A stretch of 64,000 nt of DNA. It comes from Rhodocyclaceae bacterium UBA2346 (GTDB taxonomy: Bacteria; Pseudomonadota; Gammaproteobacteria; Burkholderiales; Rhodocyclaceae). Numbering within the stretch: position 1 is the first letter of the stretch; each line of letters opens with the position of its first letter. The notes below the pieces were generated by a model. It ran no database searches. It saw nothing but the letters and a program-made list of their open reading frames with translations, and was not told where the DNA came from. Location: assembly GCA_002344625.1 (NCBI GenBank), contig DDUE01000056.1, positions 1 through 64,000 on the forward strand, in the 5' to 3' direction. A program made the position numbers and the translations under genes. This document shows, piece after piece, positions 17,786 through 26,161 of this stretch.

Positions 17786-19135
17786 ATGGACATCGCACGC
17801 GGACAACGCATCAAGCTTCAGGACCTGATTTCCACGGGTTCGCGATTCGCAGTCGATCTGCAGCTCGACACCGGCGGCATCAGCGTCGACAGCGCCTGTT
17901 TCGGACTCGATGCGCAGCGCAAGCTTTCCGACGAACGTTACATGACTTTTTTCAACCAGCCGACCACGCCATGCAAGGGCGTATCGCTGGACGGCGCGAA
18001 TCGCTTCGAATTCGATCTCGAGCGCCTGCCGCCGACGATCGATGCGCTGGTCGTGACCCTGGCCATCGACGGACCCGGCGCCATGAACGGACTGCGCCCG
18101 AGCGCATTGCACGTGGTACACGAAGGCGTCGAGGTCGCGGCGCACCGCTTCGACGGCTCGGCTTTCGCGGCCGAGCGCGCGATCATGCTGATCGAGCTGT
18201 ATCGCAAGGACGGGGGCTGGCGTCTGAATGCCATCGGACAAGGCTTCAACGGAGGGCTCGATGCGCTGATCGTGCATTTCGGCGGCACCGTCGCCGAGCC
18301 GACCCCGAACCCGCCCGCGGCCACCGTGCCACCGCCCGCTGCACCGCCACCCGCCCCGTCCGCCGCGATATCGCTCGAAAAACGGGTCGAAAAGGAAGCA
18401 CCGCACCTGGTGAGCCTGGTCAAGAAGGTCGGCCTGTCGCTCGAAAAAGCCGGCCTGAGCGGCCACAAGGCGCGCGTGGCCTTGTGCCTGGATATCTCGG
18501 CGTCGATGTCGCGACTGTACTCGTCCGGGCAGATGGCAGCGTTTACCGAACGCATACTCGCGCTGGCCGCGCGTTTCGACGACGACGGACAACTCGACGT
18601 ATTCCTGTTCGGCAACGAGGTGCACGAGCCCGAACCCATGTCGCTCGCCGGCTCGCGCGGCTACGTCGAAAGGCTGCTGAAACGCTATCCCCTGGAAGGC
18701 GGCACCCGCTACGGGGTCGCGATGCAGGCGATCCGAAGGCACTTCTATCCCCAGGGCGGGCGGCCGGGCAAGCCCATATCCGACCGTCTTCCGGTCTACG
18801 TGATGTTCGTGACCGATGGCCAGACCATGGACGAGAAGGTCTCCGAGCAACAGATCCGCGAAGCGAGCTTCGAACCGATCTTCTGGCAGTTCATGGGAAT
18901 CGGCAAATCGAACAAGGGCAGCGACAAGAAGAAAGGATTCTTCGCGCGCCTGCTCGAAACCGATTTCTCGTTTCTCGAGAAGCTCGACACCCTCGACGGC
19001 CGCTACATCGACAATGCCAACTTCTTTTCGGTCGAACGCCCCGACCAGCCGTCCGACGAAGAGCTCTACGAGTTGCTGCTGCTGGAGTACAAGGCGTGGC
19101 TTCCGCTCGCCCGCCAGCGCGGCTTGCTCGCCTGA
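17786..19135 (+). CDS. TerD-like/VWA (TerF-type) fusion
   Basis: A 449-residue cytoplasmic fusion. Residues 1-170 are a TerD-like domain (VDSACFGLDAQRKLSDERYM) that lacks the acidic GDN..GDGDDE loop of the canonical copies. Residues 173-195 are a Pro/Ala linker. Residues about 225-445 are a von Willebrand A domain of TerF type with MIDAS residues DISAS (236-240) and the later VTDGQTMDE. Such proteins are predicted adaptors in Ter complexes. AAGGAA is five bases before the ATG. Its N-terminal half is closely similar to that of the TerD-TerA fusion at 24910, suggesting a local duplication before different C-terminal fusions. Confidence 0.9.
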   Translation: MDIARGQRIKLQDLISTGSRFAVDLQLDTGGISVDSACFGLDAQRKLSDERYMTFFNQPTTPCKGVSLDGANRFEFDLERLPPTIDALVVTLAIDGPGAMNGLRPSALHVVHEGVEVAAHRFDGSAFAAERAIMLIELYRKDGGWRLNAIGQGFNGGLDALIVHFGGTVAEPTPNPPAATVPPPAAPPPAPSAAISLEKRVEKEAPHLVSLVKKVGLSLEKAGLSGHKARVALCLDISASMSRLYSSGQMAAFTERILALAARFDDDGQLDVFLFGNEVHEPEPMSLAGSRGYVERLLKRYPLEGGTRYGVAMQAIRRHFYPQGGRPGKPISDRLPVYVMFVTDGQTMDEKVSEQQIREASFEPIFWQFMGIGKSNKGSDKKKGFFARLLETDFSFLEKLDTLDGRYIDNANFFSVERPDQPSDEELYELLLLEYKAWLPLARQRGLLA

Positions 19136-19299
19136 AGAGCGCTTGCCCCGCCCTCGACCCGCAACGACGGGGTAGCGGCGCGCGAACCGCCGCCGGACAT
19201 CATGCCGCCACCAACACGTTATATAGTCACGCGTCGCGCGGACCGGCGGCGCGTGCGTCGCGGCCGTTTTCACTTTCAATCGAAGCAGGAGAAACAACC

Positions 19300-19881
19300 A
19301 TGGCAGTGAGTCTGCAGAAAGGTCAGAAGATCTCGCTCAACAAGGAGTCGGGCAACACCCTGAGCAAGATCGTGATGGGACTGGGTTGGGACGCGGTCAA
19401 GAAATCCAGCTTCTTCGGCTTTGGCGGCGGCAGTGTCGAGATCGACCTGGACGCCTCGTGCCTGCTGTTCGACGAAGGCGGCGCGCTGGTCGACGCGGTG
19501 TGGTTCCGTCAACTGCGCAGCAAGGATGGCAGCATCCAGCACACCGGTGACAACCGCACCGGCGAAGGTGACGGCGACGACGAGCAGATCAAGGTCGATC
19601 TCGACCGCGTGCCGGCCAATGTCAAATCGCTGGTGTTCACGGTGAACTCCTTCACCGGCCAGAACTTCGCGCAGGTGGCCAACGCGTATTGCCGCATCCT
19701 CGACGGCGCGAACAACAAGGAAGTCGCCCGTTACGACCTGTCGGTGCAGGGTTCGCACAACGCGCAGGTGATGGCCAAGGTGTATCGCCATGGCGGCGAG
19801 TGGAAGATGCACGCGATCGGCGAGAACGGCAGCGGCCGCACCTTCGACGAACTGCTGCCCCGCATCACGCCCCATCTGTGA
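19300..19881 (+). CDS. TerD-family protein (TerZ/TerX-like)
   Basis: A 193-residue TerD-domain protein of a different branch from the two terD copies. It has SGNTLSKIVMGLGWD, an inserted Gly-rich loop (FFGFGGGSVEIDLDASC), VWFRQLRSKDGSIQHTGDN and the calcium loop through GDGDDE (83-95), all typical of TerZ/TerX-like members. RSKDGSIQHTGDN is the strongest signature. GGAG lies upstream of the ATG. A TTATAT sequence (19219-19224) in the 164-base gap before it could be a weak -10. It overlaps the downstream ATP-grasp gene if the GTG start of that gene is used. Confidence 0.9.
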   Translation: MAVSLQKGQKISLNKESGNTLSKIVMGLGWDAVKKSSFFGFGGGSVEIDLDASCLLFDEGGALVDAVWFRQLRSKDGSIQHTGDNRTGEGDGDDEQIKVDLDRVPANVKSLVFTVNSFTGQNFAQVANAYCRILDGANNKEVARYDLSVQGSHNAQVMAKVYRHGGEWKMHAIGENGSGRTFDELLPRITPHL

Positions 19882-19889
19882 AATCCGGC

Positions 19890-20912
19890 ATGACTCGCGT
19901 CTGGTTCAACAAGACCTTCTCGTCCGTGCATGGGGCCCTCGAGCTCATTCGCCTCGGCGATGCCTCCGGGTCCTACCACCTGATCTGCTCGAGCCCGAAT
20001 CCGCATGCAATCGCCCCGCTCGCGGCCCATGAAGCCGCCGTCGAACCGAGCGGTCTCAAGGGCGCCGAGTATGTCGACTGGTGTCTCGGTTTCTGCCGCG
20101 ATCGGCGGGTAGACATTTTCGTGCCGGGCAAGGAAGCGAGCCTGGCCGGCGCCCGTCGGGGCGAGTTCGATGCCGTCGGCACGCGGGTCATGAGCGCCGC
20201 GCCACCAGCGGCGCTCGATCTGCTCCACGACAAGGCCGAGTTCTACCGCAAGGCGCTCGCCCCGACCGCGCCCGCACCCGGATTCGCGGTGTTCGAGTCC
20301 CTCGAGCAGTTCGACGCAGCCTACGCGCGCATGCGCGCCGACTATCCCATGCTGTGCATGAAACCGTCGGTTTCGGTTTACGGGATTGGCTTTCGCCGGA
20401 TTCTCGAAGACCGCTCGGGCTTCGACCTCTTGATGGCCGGCGACGCCTATCGCATCGACCTGCGCTCCTTGCGCGAACTCCTGGAGCGCGCCGCTGCGTT
20501 CCGACCGATGCTGCTCATGCCCTACCTGGCCGGGCACGAATTCAGCGTCGACTGCGTCGCCGACGGTGGCGCGCTGGTTTGCGCGGTGGCGCGACGCAAG
20601 CCTCTCTCGGCGGGCGCCGGGCAGGAGATCGTGCTCCGCGACGACATCCAGCAGGCGTGCGCCGATCTGGTGGCGCAGTTCACGCTCAACAGCAATGTCA
20701 ACATCCAGTTCCGCGAGGGTGACCAGGGCCTGCATGTGCTCGAGATCAACCCGCGCATGTCGGGCGGCATCGCGATGGCAAGCCTCGCCGGCCCCAACCT
20801 CCCTTATCTCGGGCTCGCCGTGTTCGATCGCGGCCGCGATGCGGTCGAGGTGCCCGCGCTGCAAGCCGGCCTGCGCGTCGGCGAGACGACCCGTGCCGTG
20901 AGGCTGGCGTGA
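19890..20912 (+). CDS. ATP-grasp ligase of the Ter biosynthetic module
   Basis: A 340-residue protein with ATP-grasp features: DKAEFYRKALAP (start of the lid region), LCMKPSVSVYGIGFRRI, HEFSVDCVADGG (substrate and metal site) and VNIQFREGDQGLHVLEINPRMSGG, where Glu and Asn coordinate Mg-ATP. The N-terminal pre-ATP-grasp part starts VWFNKTFSSVHG. These enzymes join a carboxylate to an amine or thiol. It is the first of five tightly packed genes predicted together to make a nucleoside-like or peptide-like metabolite. A GTG at 19878 overlapping the upstream stop is an alternative start. Its stop overlaps the next start (GTGA). Confidence 0.85.
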   Translation: MTRVWFNKTFSSVHGALELIRLGDASGSYHLICSSPNPHAIAPLAAHEAAVEPSGLKGAEYVDWCLGFCRDRRVDIFVPGKEASLAGARRGEFDAVGTRVMSAAPPAALDLLHDKAEFYRKALAPTAPAPGFAVFESLEQFDAAYARMRADYPMLCMKPSVSVYGIGFRRILEDRSGFDLLMAGDAYRIDLRSLRELLERAAAFRPMLLMPYLAGHEFSVDCVADGGALVCAVARRKPLSAGAGQEIVLRDDIQQACADLVAQFTLNSNVNIQFREGDQGLHVLEINPRMSGGIAMASLAGPNLPYLGLAVFDRGRDAVEVPALQAGLRVGETTRAVRLA

Positions 20913-22102
20913 CCGTTATTACGGCAGGACCTGCCGCGTGCCGCGACAGCAGCGTCGTCACGGCCGACCTGCCAACCGGCAGACTCACGCTCACGGTCGA
21001 ATCGTCCCGTCGGCCGGTCGAGGATCTGCTCGGATTCGCCGCGCGCGCCAACCCACGCCGGGCGTTCCTGTTCCTGAGCAAGGTCCTCGGCAAGCACCAC
21101 CCGGTACGCCCGGCCGACATGGCCGCGACCCATCGGCTGCTTGCCGACGACGTCCCCGCCGTCGGGGGCCCGGTGGTCTTCATCGGCATGGCGGAGACCG
21201 CGACCGGCCTCGGGCAAGGCGTGTTCGAGGCCTGGATCGACGCACACCCGGGAGCACCGGCGCTCTACCTGCAGACCACCCGCTATCGCGTCGATCACGC
21301 GCAGCGTCTGGATTTCGAGGAGGCTCACAGCCATGCGCCGCGGGTTTTCCTGCACCTGCCCACCGATCCGGCGGAACGCGCATCGTTCGCCGCGGCACGG
21401 CGGGTGGTACTGGTGGATGACGAACTCAGCACCGGCAACACCTTTGTGAACTTGGTCGCGGTGCTGCGCCACGCGATGCCCCACCTGGCCGGCGTGCATC
21501 TGGCGACCCTCGCCGATTTCATGGGCGCCCGGCGCCGGTCCGAGCTGGGCGACACGATGGGGATGGCCTGCTCGGTCGGCGCCTTGATACGCGGATCGTG
21601 GCAGTTCGAGCACAACGGCGCCACCATCGCGGCCCCGGCGGCGCAGTGCGCCGAAGGCCACGAAGTGCGCCTGGCGGACGCCGGCTATGGCCGGCTCGGA
21701 CGCAGCCAACGACTGCGGGCGAGTGCCGATCTCGTCGGCCGCCTCGCCGCCGAAACCGTGCCCGGCACCACGCTGGTCGTCGGTACCGGCGAGTTCATGC
21801 ATGCCGCCTTCGTACTCGGCCGCGCACTCGAAGCGGCGGGCGCGGACGTGCGGGTGCAGGCCACGACCCGGTCACCGATACTGCGCTGGGGTGCGGTCAC
21901 CCATGCCCTCGCCGTGCCCGATCCCTACCACGAAGGGGTAGCGAACTTCATCTACAACTTCGCGCCGGGCCGGTACGCGCGGGTCTTGATCTGTCACGAA
22001 ACCGCCCCCGACCCCGCGCTGTTCGAGCTTGCCCGCCTTCTCGACGCACGCCTGATCCACTTCCAGCCCGACGACCATGCCGAAGAAGTTCCTGTTTGCT
22101 GA
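20909..22102 (+). CDS. Phosphoribosyltransferase with C-terminal TRSP-type domain
   Basis: A 397-residue protein. The PRPP-binding motif is VVLVDDELSTGNTFVNL (about 165-181), the acidic pair and Thr-Gly of type I PRTases. The N-terminal part includes PVVFIGMAETATGLG. The C-terminal third (TLVVGTGEFMHAAFVLGRALE, TRSPILRW) matches the TRSP domain that follows this PRTase class in ter operons. It would transfer a base or other nucleophile to a ribose-5-phosphate. It starts at GTG overlapping the ATP-grasp stop and overlaps the next gene by 26 bases, so translational coupling is likely. Confidence 0.85.
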   Translation: MTVITAGPAACRDSSVVTADLPTGRLTLTVESSRRPVEDLLGFAARANPRRAFLFLSKVLGKHHPVRPADMAATHRLLADDVPAVGGPVVFIGMAETATGLGQGVFEAWIDAHPGAPALYLQTTRYRVDHAQRLDFEEAHSHAPRVFLHLPTDPAERASFAAARRVVLVDDELSTGNTFVNLVAVLRHAMPHLAGVHLATLADFMGARRRSELGDTMGMACSVGALIRGSWQFEHNGATIAAPAAQCAEGHEVRLADAGYGRLGRSQRLRASADLVGRLAAETVPGTTLVVGTGEFMHAAFVLGRALEAAGADVRVQATTRSPILRWGAVTHALAVPDPYHEGVANFIYNFAPGRYARVLICHETAPDPALFELARLLDARLIHFQPDDHAEEVPVC

Positions 22103-22826
22103 CCTGGACGACACCCTGTTCCAGTCCCACAAGAAGTGCCCGCCCGACACACCCCTGACTCCGGCGGCCTACCTCAAGGATGGCAGTGCCCACTCGTTCC
22201 TGACACCTGCGCAGGCGAGCGTGCTCGATCTGTTCCGGCGCGAGATGGGGGTGATCCCGGTCACCGCCCGCAATGCCGACGCGTATGCCAGGGTCAGGCT
22301 CGGGTTCACGAGCGGCGCGGTGGTGAATTACGGCGGCGTGATTCTCGGCCCCGATGGCGCGCCCGAGGCCGAGTGGTTGAAGCGCAGCCGCACGCTCGCC
22401 GAACAGACCCTGCCCGAACTGAATGCGATCGCGGCCACGCTGGGCGAATGGGCCGCGGCCAGCGGCGCCCGACTGCGGATACGCATCATCGAGGACTTCG
22501 GGATACCTTTCTACGTCTGCGCCAAAAGCGAAGAAGGCGATGAGACCGCGCTCGATCCGATCGACGCGAAAGCACGCACCGAATGGAGCGGCCCCGGCGC
22601 GACGGTCGCCGTGCATCGCAACGGCAACAACTTCTCGGTCTTGCCGGCCTGGCTGGACAAGCGCCACGCGGTCGAGCACCTGGCCGGGCGGCTGCGCGCG
22701 GTCCATGGCGAGATCGTCACCTTCGGAATGGGCGACAGCCTTTCCGATCTCGCCTTCATGAGCGCCTGCGACTACGCCCTGGTGCCGCGGCGCAGCCAGA
22801 TCAACCACCTGCTGGGCAGCCGCTGA
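22077..22826 (+). CDS. HAD-superfamily phosphatase
   Basis: A 249-residue HAD phosphohydrolase. Motif I is FADLDDTLF (about 7-15), with the nucleophile and acid/base Asp; motif II is PVTARN (about 60-65); motif IV is FGMGDSLSDLAFM near the C-terminus. The cap resembles sucrose-phosphatase/Cof-type enzymes. In this cluster it probably removes a phosphate from the ribosylated intermediate. It overlaps the upstream PRTase gene by 26 bases, and its stop overlaps the next ATG (TGATG). Confidence 0.87.
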   Translation: MPKKFLFADLDDTLFQSHKKCPPDTPLTPAAYLKDGSAHSFLTPAQASVLDLFRREMGVIPVTARNADAYARVRLGFTSGAVVNYGGVILGPDGAPEAEWLKRSRTLAEQTLPELNAIAATLGEWAAASGARLRIRIIEDFGIPFYVCAKSEEGDETALDPIDAKARTEWSGPGATVAVHRNGNNFSVLPAWLDKRHAVEHLAGRLRAVHGEIVTFGMGDSLSDLAFMSACDYALVPRRSQINHLLGSR

Positions 22827-23908
22827 TGTTCCACGGCTCGTACCGCGCGGCGGATGTCGAATTCCTGCTCAAGCCGATCGAGATCGATTTCATCACCGAT
22901 CTCGCGCTCAAGGAAACCCTGATCCAGTCCGGACAGCGCCACTACAGTGAAATGCTGTCGCCCGAGCGGGTGCCCTCGGCGCGCTATCTCACGCTGTTCC
23001 ACCAGGCGCACGCGGCCAACCGGACGCGCCTGGCGCGTGACTGCCTGCGCCTCGCGAACATGTTGTGCGACCGCCACGGCCCCGACCTGGCGATCGTGTC
23101 GCTCGCACGCGCCGGCACCCCGATCGGCGCGATCGTCCGCCATTTGATCGAGCGCGTCCATGGCGGCCACCCGAGCCACTATTCGGTATCGATCATCCGC
23201 GATCGCGGCATAGACGAGCGTGCCCTGGACGAGATTCTCGCGCGCGGCCACCCGCCGGCCTCGATCGCCTTCGTCGACGGCTGGACCGGCAAAGGGGTGA
23301 TCAGCCGCGAACTCGCGCAGGCCGTCGCGCGCTACAACGCCAAGCGCGCCGTTGCCATCGACCCGGGGCTGAACGTGCTGACCGACCTTGCCGGCTCCGC
23401 CGCGCGCGCCGCTTCCGGCGAGGACTACCTGATCGCGTCGAGCATTCTGAATTCGACCATCAGCGGCCTGGTCAGCCGCTCCATCCTCAACGCCGCGATC
23501 CAGCCCGGCGACTTCCACGGCTGCGTGTTCTTCACCGAGTTCATGCCCCACGATCTGTCGCGATGGTTCGTAGACGACATGGTCGCGGCGGCGCTCGCAC
23601 TCGACCCCGCCACGACGCTATCGACCACACCGGCGCGCGCCGAACTCGCCGCGGTCTCGCGCGACTACATGGCGCAGGCGAAAGCGCGCTATGCGATCGA
23701 CGACGACAACCTGATCAAGCCTGGGATCGGCGAGGCCACCCGGGTATTGCTGCGGCGCAACCCGGAACGCGTCATCGTTCGTGACTCGGGCAGCGCCCGC
23801 GTGGCACACTTGATCGCCCTGGCCGCCGAGAAATCCATCCCCGTCGAACGCGACCCCGGGCTTCCCTATCATGCCGTATCCATCATCAGGAGCGCTGGCG
23901 ATGCGTGA
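22826..23908 (+). CDS. StiP-type PRTase-like protein with PELOTA RNA-binding-like domain
   Basis: A 360-residue protein. Residues about 20-270 match the StiP family, called either a cysteine-protease-like or a PRTase-like domain: FHQAHAANRTRLARDCLRLAN, IVSLARAGTPIGAIVRH, IAFVDGWTGKGVISREL, the last resembling a PRPP loop. Residues about 285-355 (LIKPGIGEATRVLLRRNPER, VIVRDSG, LPYHAVSIIR) match the PELOTA/L7Ae-like domain attached to it in other ter operons. Ribosyl transfer fits the pathway better than proteolysis, but I cannot settle this from sequence. The start overlaps the HAD stop. Confidence 0.82.
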   Translation: MFHGSYRAADVEFLLKPIEIDFITDLALKETLIQSGQRHYSEMLSPERVPSARYLTLFHQAHAANRTRLARDCLRLANMLCDRHGPDLAIVSLARAGTPIGAIVRHLIERVHGGHPSHYSVSIIRDRGIDERALDEILARGHPPASIAFVDGWTGKGVISRELAQAVARYNAKRAVAIDPGLNVLTDLAGSAARAASGEDYLIASSILNSTISGLVSRSILNAAIQPGDFHGCVFFTEFMPHDLSRWFVDDMVAAALALDPATTLSTTPARAELAAVSRDYMAQAKARYAIDDDNLIKPGIGEATRVLLRRNPERVIVRDSGSARVAHLIALAAEKSIPVERDPGLPYHAVSIIRSAGDA

Positions 23909-24806
23909 CGTCACCGAACTCGGGGCGAGCCTGTACGTGCCCGCAACCCGCACCGACCTCGATCTGATCAGTCGTGGCGAGCGCCTCGGCCAGGTCCGCT
24001 CGCTGATCTTCTGCACCGAGGACGCGGTCAAGGAGCCCGACCTGGCGCTCGCCCTCGAGAACCTGCGCCAGTCGCTCGCCAGCATGCGCTGCCTCGGGCC
24101 GCGGATGCGCTTCGTGCGTGTGCGCAACCCGGCGGTGCTCGCCGCGGTGCTCGACATGCCGGGCGCCGAGCGGCTCGACGGCTTCGTCCTGCCCAAGGTC
24201 ACGCGCGCAGTCCTGCCGGAATACCTCGGCCTGCTGCGGGGCCACGGCCATCTGATCATGCCGACGCTGGAAACCCGCGAAGTGTTCGACGAGCGCGAGA
24301 TGATCGCACTGCGCCGGCTGCTCGAGCGCGAATCGGTGCGCGAGCGGGTACTGACCCTGCGCATCGGCGGCAACGACCTCTTCTCCTTGCTGGGGATGCG
24401 TCGCCCGCGCGGGCGCACCCTCTACCAGACCTCGCTGGGCCCGGTGATCGCGCGCCTGGTCACCACCTTCAGGCCCAGCGGACTCAATCTGAGCGCGCCA
24501 GTGTTCGAGTACCTGGACGATGCGCCGACCCTGCAGCGCGAAGTCGAAGAGGACCTCGCGCACGGTCTGGTCGGCAAGACCGCGGTTCATCCCGACCAGG
24601 TGCCGATCATCGAGTCGTGCTACCGGGTGCATGCCTCAGATCTGGAGATGGCCGAGCTCATTCTGAGCGACGATGCACCGGCCGTGTTTCGCATGCACGA
24701 CGCGATGTGCGAACCCGCCACGCACCGCAACTGGGCCCAGGGCCTGCGCAAGTCGGCAAGCTGCTTCGGCCTCAACGATGGCGCGAACGGCGGCATGCCG
24801 GCATGA
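23901..24806 (+). CDS. HpcH/HpaI-like (CitE-type) lyase of the Ter module
   Basis: A 301-residue TIM-barrel protein of the citrate lyase beta/HpcH superfamily. It has RSLIFCTEDAV near the start, MRFVRVRNP, LDGFVLPKVTRA (substrate/metal pocket), TLRIGGNDLFSLLG and GLVGKTAVHPDQVPIIE, the conserved CitE closing motif. The ATG at 23901 is favoured by AGGAG eight bases upstream and overlaps the upstream gene by eight bases. Members split or form C-C bonds next to a carboxylate or CoA ester. It is the last of the five-gene biosynthetic run. Confidence 0.85.
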   Translation: MRDVTELGASLYVPATRTDLDLISRGERLGQVRSLIFCTEDAVKEPDLALALENLRQSLASMRCLGPRMRFVRVRNPAVLAAVLDMPGAERLDGFVLPKVTRAVLPEYLGLLRGHGHLIMPTLETREVFDEREMIALRRLLERESVRERVLTLRIGGNDLFSLLGMRRPRGRTLYQTSLGPVIARLVTTFRPSGLNLSAPVFEYLDDAPTLQREVEEDLAHGLVGKTAVHPDQVPIIESCYRVHASDLEMAELILSDDAPAVFRMHDAMCEPATHRNWAQGLRKSASCFGLNDGANGGMPA

Positions 24807-24909
24807 CGCGGCCGTTCGGACGCCATCGCGCCGGCTGGTCGATCACACCACTCAGCGCAAACCACGAATCTTACGGCGGCCGGTCCGCCCATTTGAAAGG
24901 ATGACGAAC

Positions 24910-26124
24910 ATGCAGATTGCACGCGGCCAACGGCTCAAACTCGCGGATCTGGGGCTGGACGGACAGCCCTTCTCGATTGCGCTGACACTTGCGGACGGCG
25001 GACTGGTCGTCGACAGCGCCTGCTTCGGCCTCGATGCCGCGCGCAAGCTTTCCGACGAACGCTACATGACTTTCTTCAACCAGCCCGCATCACCTTGCGG
25101 CGCGGTGAAGCTGGCGAGCGGCGGGCGCTTCGACTTCGACCTGGCGAGGCTTCCGGCCACGATCGAATCGCTGACGGTGACCCTCGCGATCGACGGCGCC
25201 GGCACCATGAGCAAACTGGGCAACTGCATTGCGACCCTCAGCCGGGGCGGCACCAGCGCGGCCACTTACGCCTTCGACGGCGGCCAGTTTTCGGCCGAAC
25301 GCGCGGTCATGCTGCTCGAACTCTATCACAAGGACGGCCAGTGGCGGCTGAATGCCGTCAGCCAGGGCTTCAACGGCGGCCTCGACGCCCTGGTCACCCA
25401 CTTCGGCGGCAGCGTCGCCGACAAACCGTCGGCCCCGCAGGCCGCCCCGCCCAGCGCACCGCCGCCCAGCCCGCCACCCGCGCCACCTTCACGGGTGTCG
25501 CTCTCCAAGATCACGCTCGACAAGCGCGGCGACCAGATTTCGCTCGAGAAGCGCGGCAGCGGCAAAGGCCATGGGCGCATCGAGTGCAACCTCAACTGGA
25601 CTTCGGGCGGTGCGCCGGCCAAGAAAAGGCTGCTGGGCGGACTGTTCGGCGGCGGGCGCAGTTCAGGCATCGATCTCGATCTCGGGTGCCTGTTCGAACT
25701 CAGCGACGGGCGCAAATCGGTGGTGCAGGCCTTGGGCAACTGCTTCGGGGACTTCAACCGGGCCCCGTTCATCAATCTGGCCGGCGACGACCGGACCGGC
25801 GCGAGCACGAGCGGCGAGTTCCTCTACATCAACGGCGACCACCTCGCCGAGATCAAGCGCATCTGCGTGTTCGCGTTCATTTACGAGGGTGTGGCCAACT
25901 GGGCGCAGGCCGATGGCGTGGTGACGGTGACGGTTCCCGGCCATCCGGTCATCGAAGTACGCCTCGATGGCCACCAGCCCAGCAAGAACATGTGTGCGAT
26001 CGCGATGCTGGAAAACCACAATGGCGAATTGCGCGTGACCAAGCTCGCCGAATACTTCGCCGGCCACCCCGATCTCGACCGCCACTATGGCTGGGGCATG
26101 CGCTGGACCGAGGGTTCCAAGTAG
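24910..26124 (+). CDS. TerD-like/TerA fusion
   Basis: A 404-residue two-domain protein. Residues 1-172 are a TerD-like domain (MQIARGQRLKLADLG, then FGLDAARKLSDERYM) without the acidic calcium loop. Residues about 173-195 are a Pro/Ala linker. The C-terminal half is TerA-like: VSLSKITLDKRGDQISLEK, IECNLNWTSGG, IDLDLGCLFELSDG, NLAGDDRTGASTSGEFLYING and GWGMRWTEGSK, with the DDRTG loop likely binding metal. ATG at 24910 has AAAGGA eight bases upstream. It is tail to tail with the kinase gene, 37 bases apart. Confidence 0.9.
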   Translation: MQIARGQRLKLADLGLDGQPFSIALTLADGGLVVDSACFGLDAARKLSDERYMTFFNQPASPCGAVKLASGGRFDFDLARLPATIESLTVTLAIDGAGTMSKLGNCIATLSRGGTSAATYAFDGGQFSAERAVMLLELYHKDGQWRLNAVSQGFNGGLDALVTHFGGSVADKPSAPQAAPPSAPPPSPPPAPPSRVSLSKITLDKRGDQISLEKRGSGKGHGRIECNLNWTSGGAPAKKRLLGGLFGGGRSSGIDLDLGCLFELSDGRKSVVQALGNCFGDFNRAPFINLAGDDRTGASTSGEFLYINGDHLAEIKRICVFAFIYEGVANWAQADGVVTVTVPGHPVIEVRLDGHQPSKNMCAIAMLENHNGELRVTKLAEYFAGHPDLDRHYGWGMRWTEGSK

Positions 26125-26161
26125 GCCGGCCTTTCCGCCGGCACCGGGCGGCTGGCACAGC

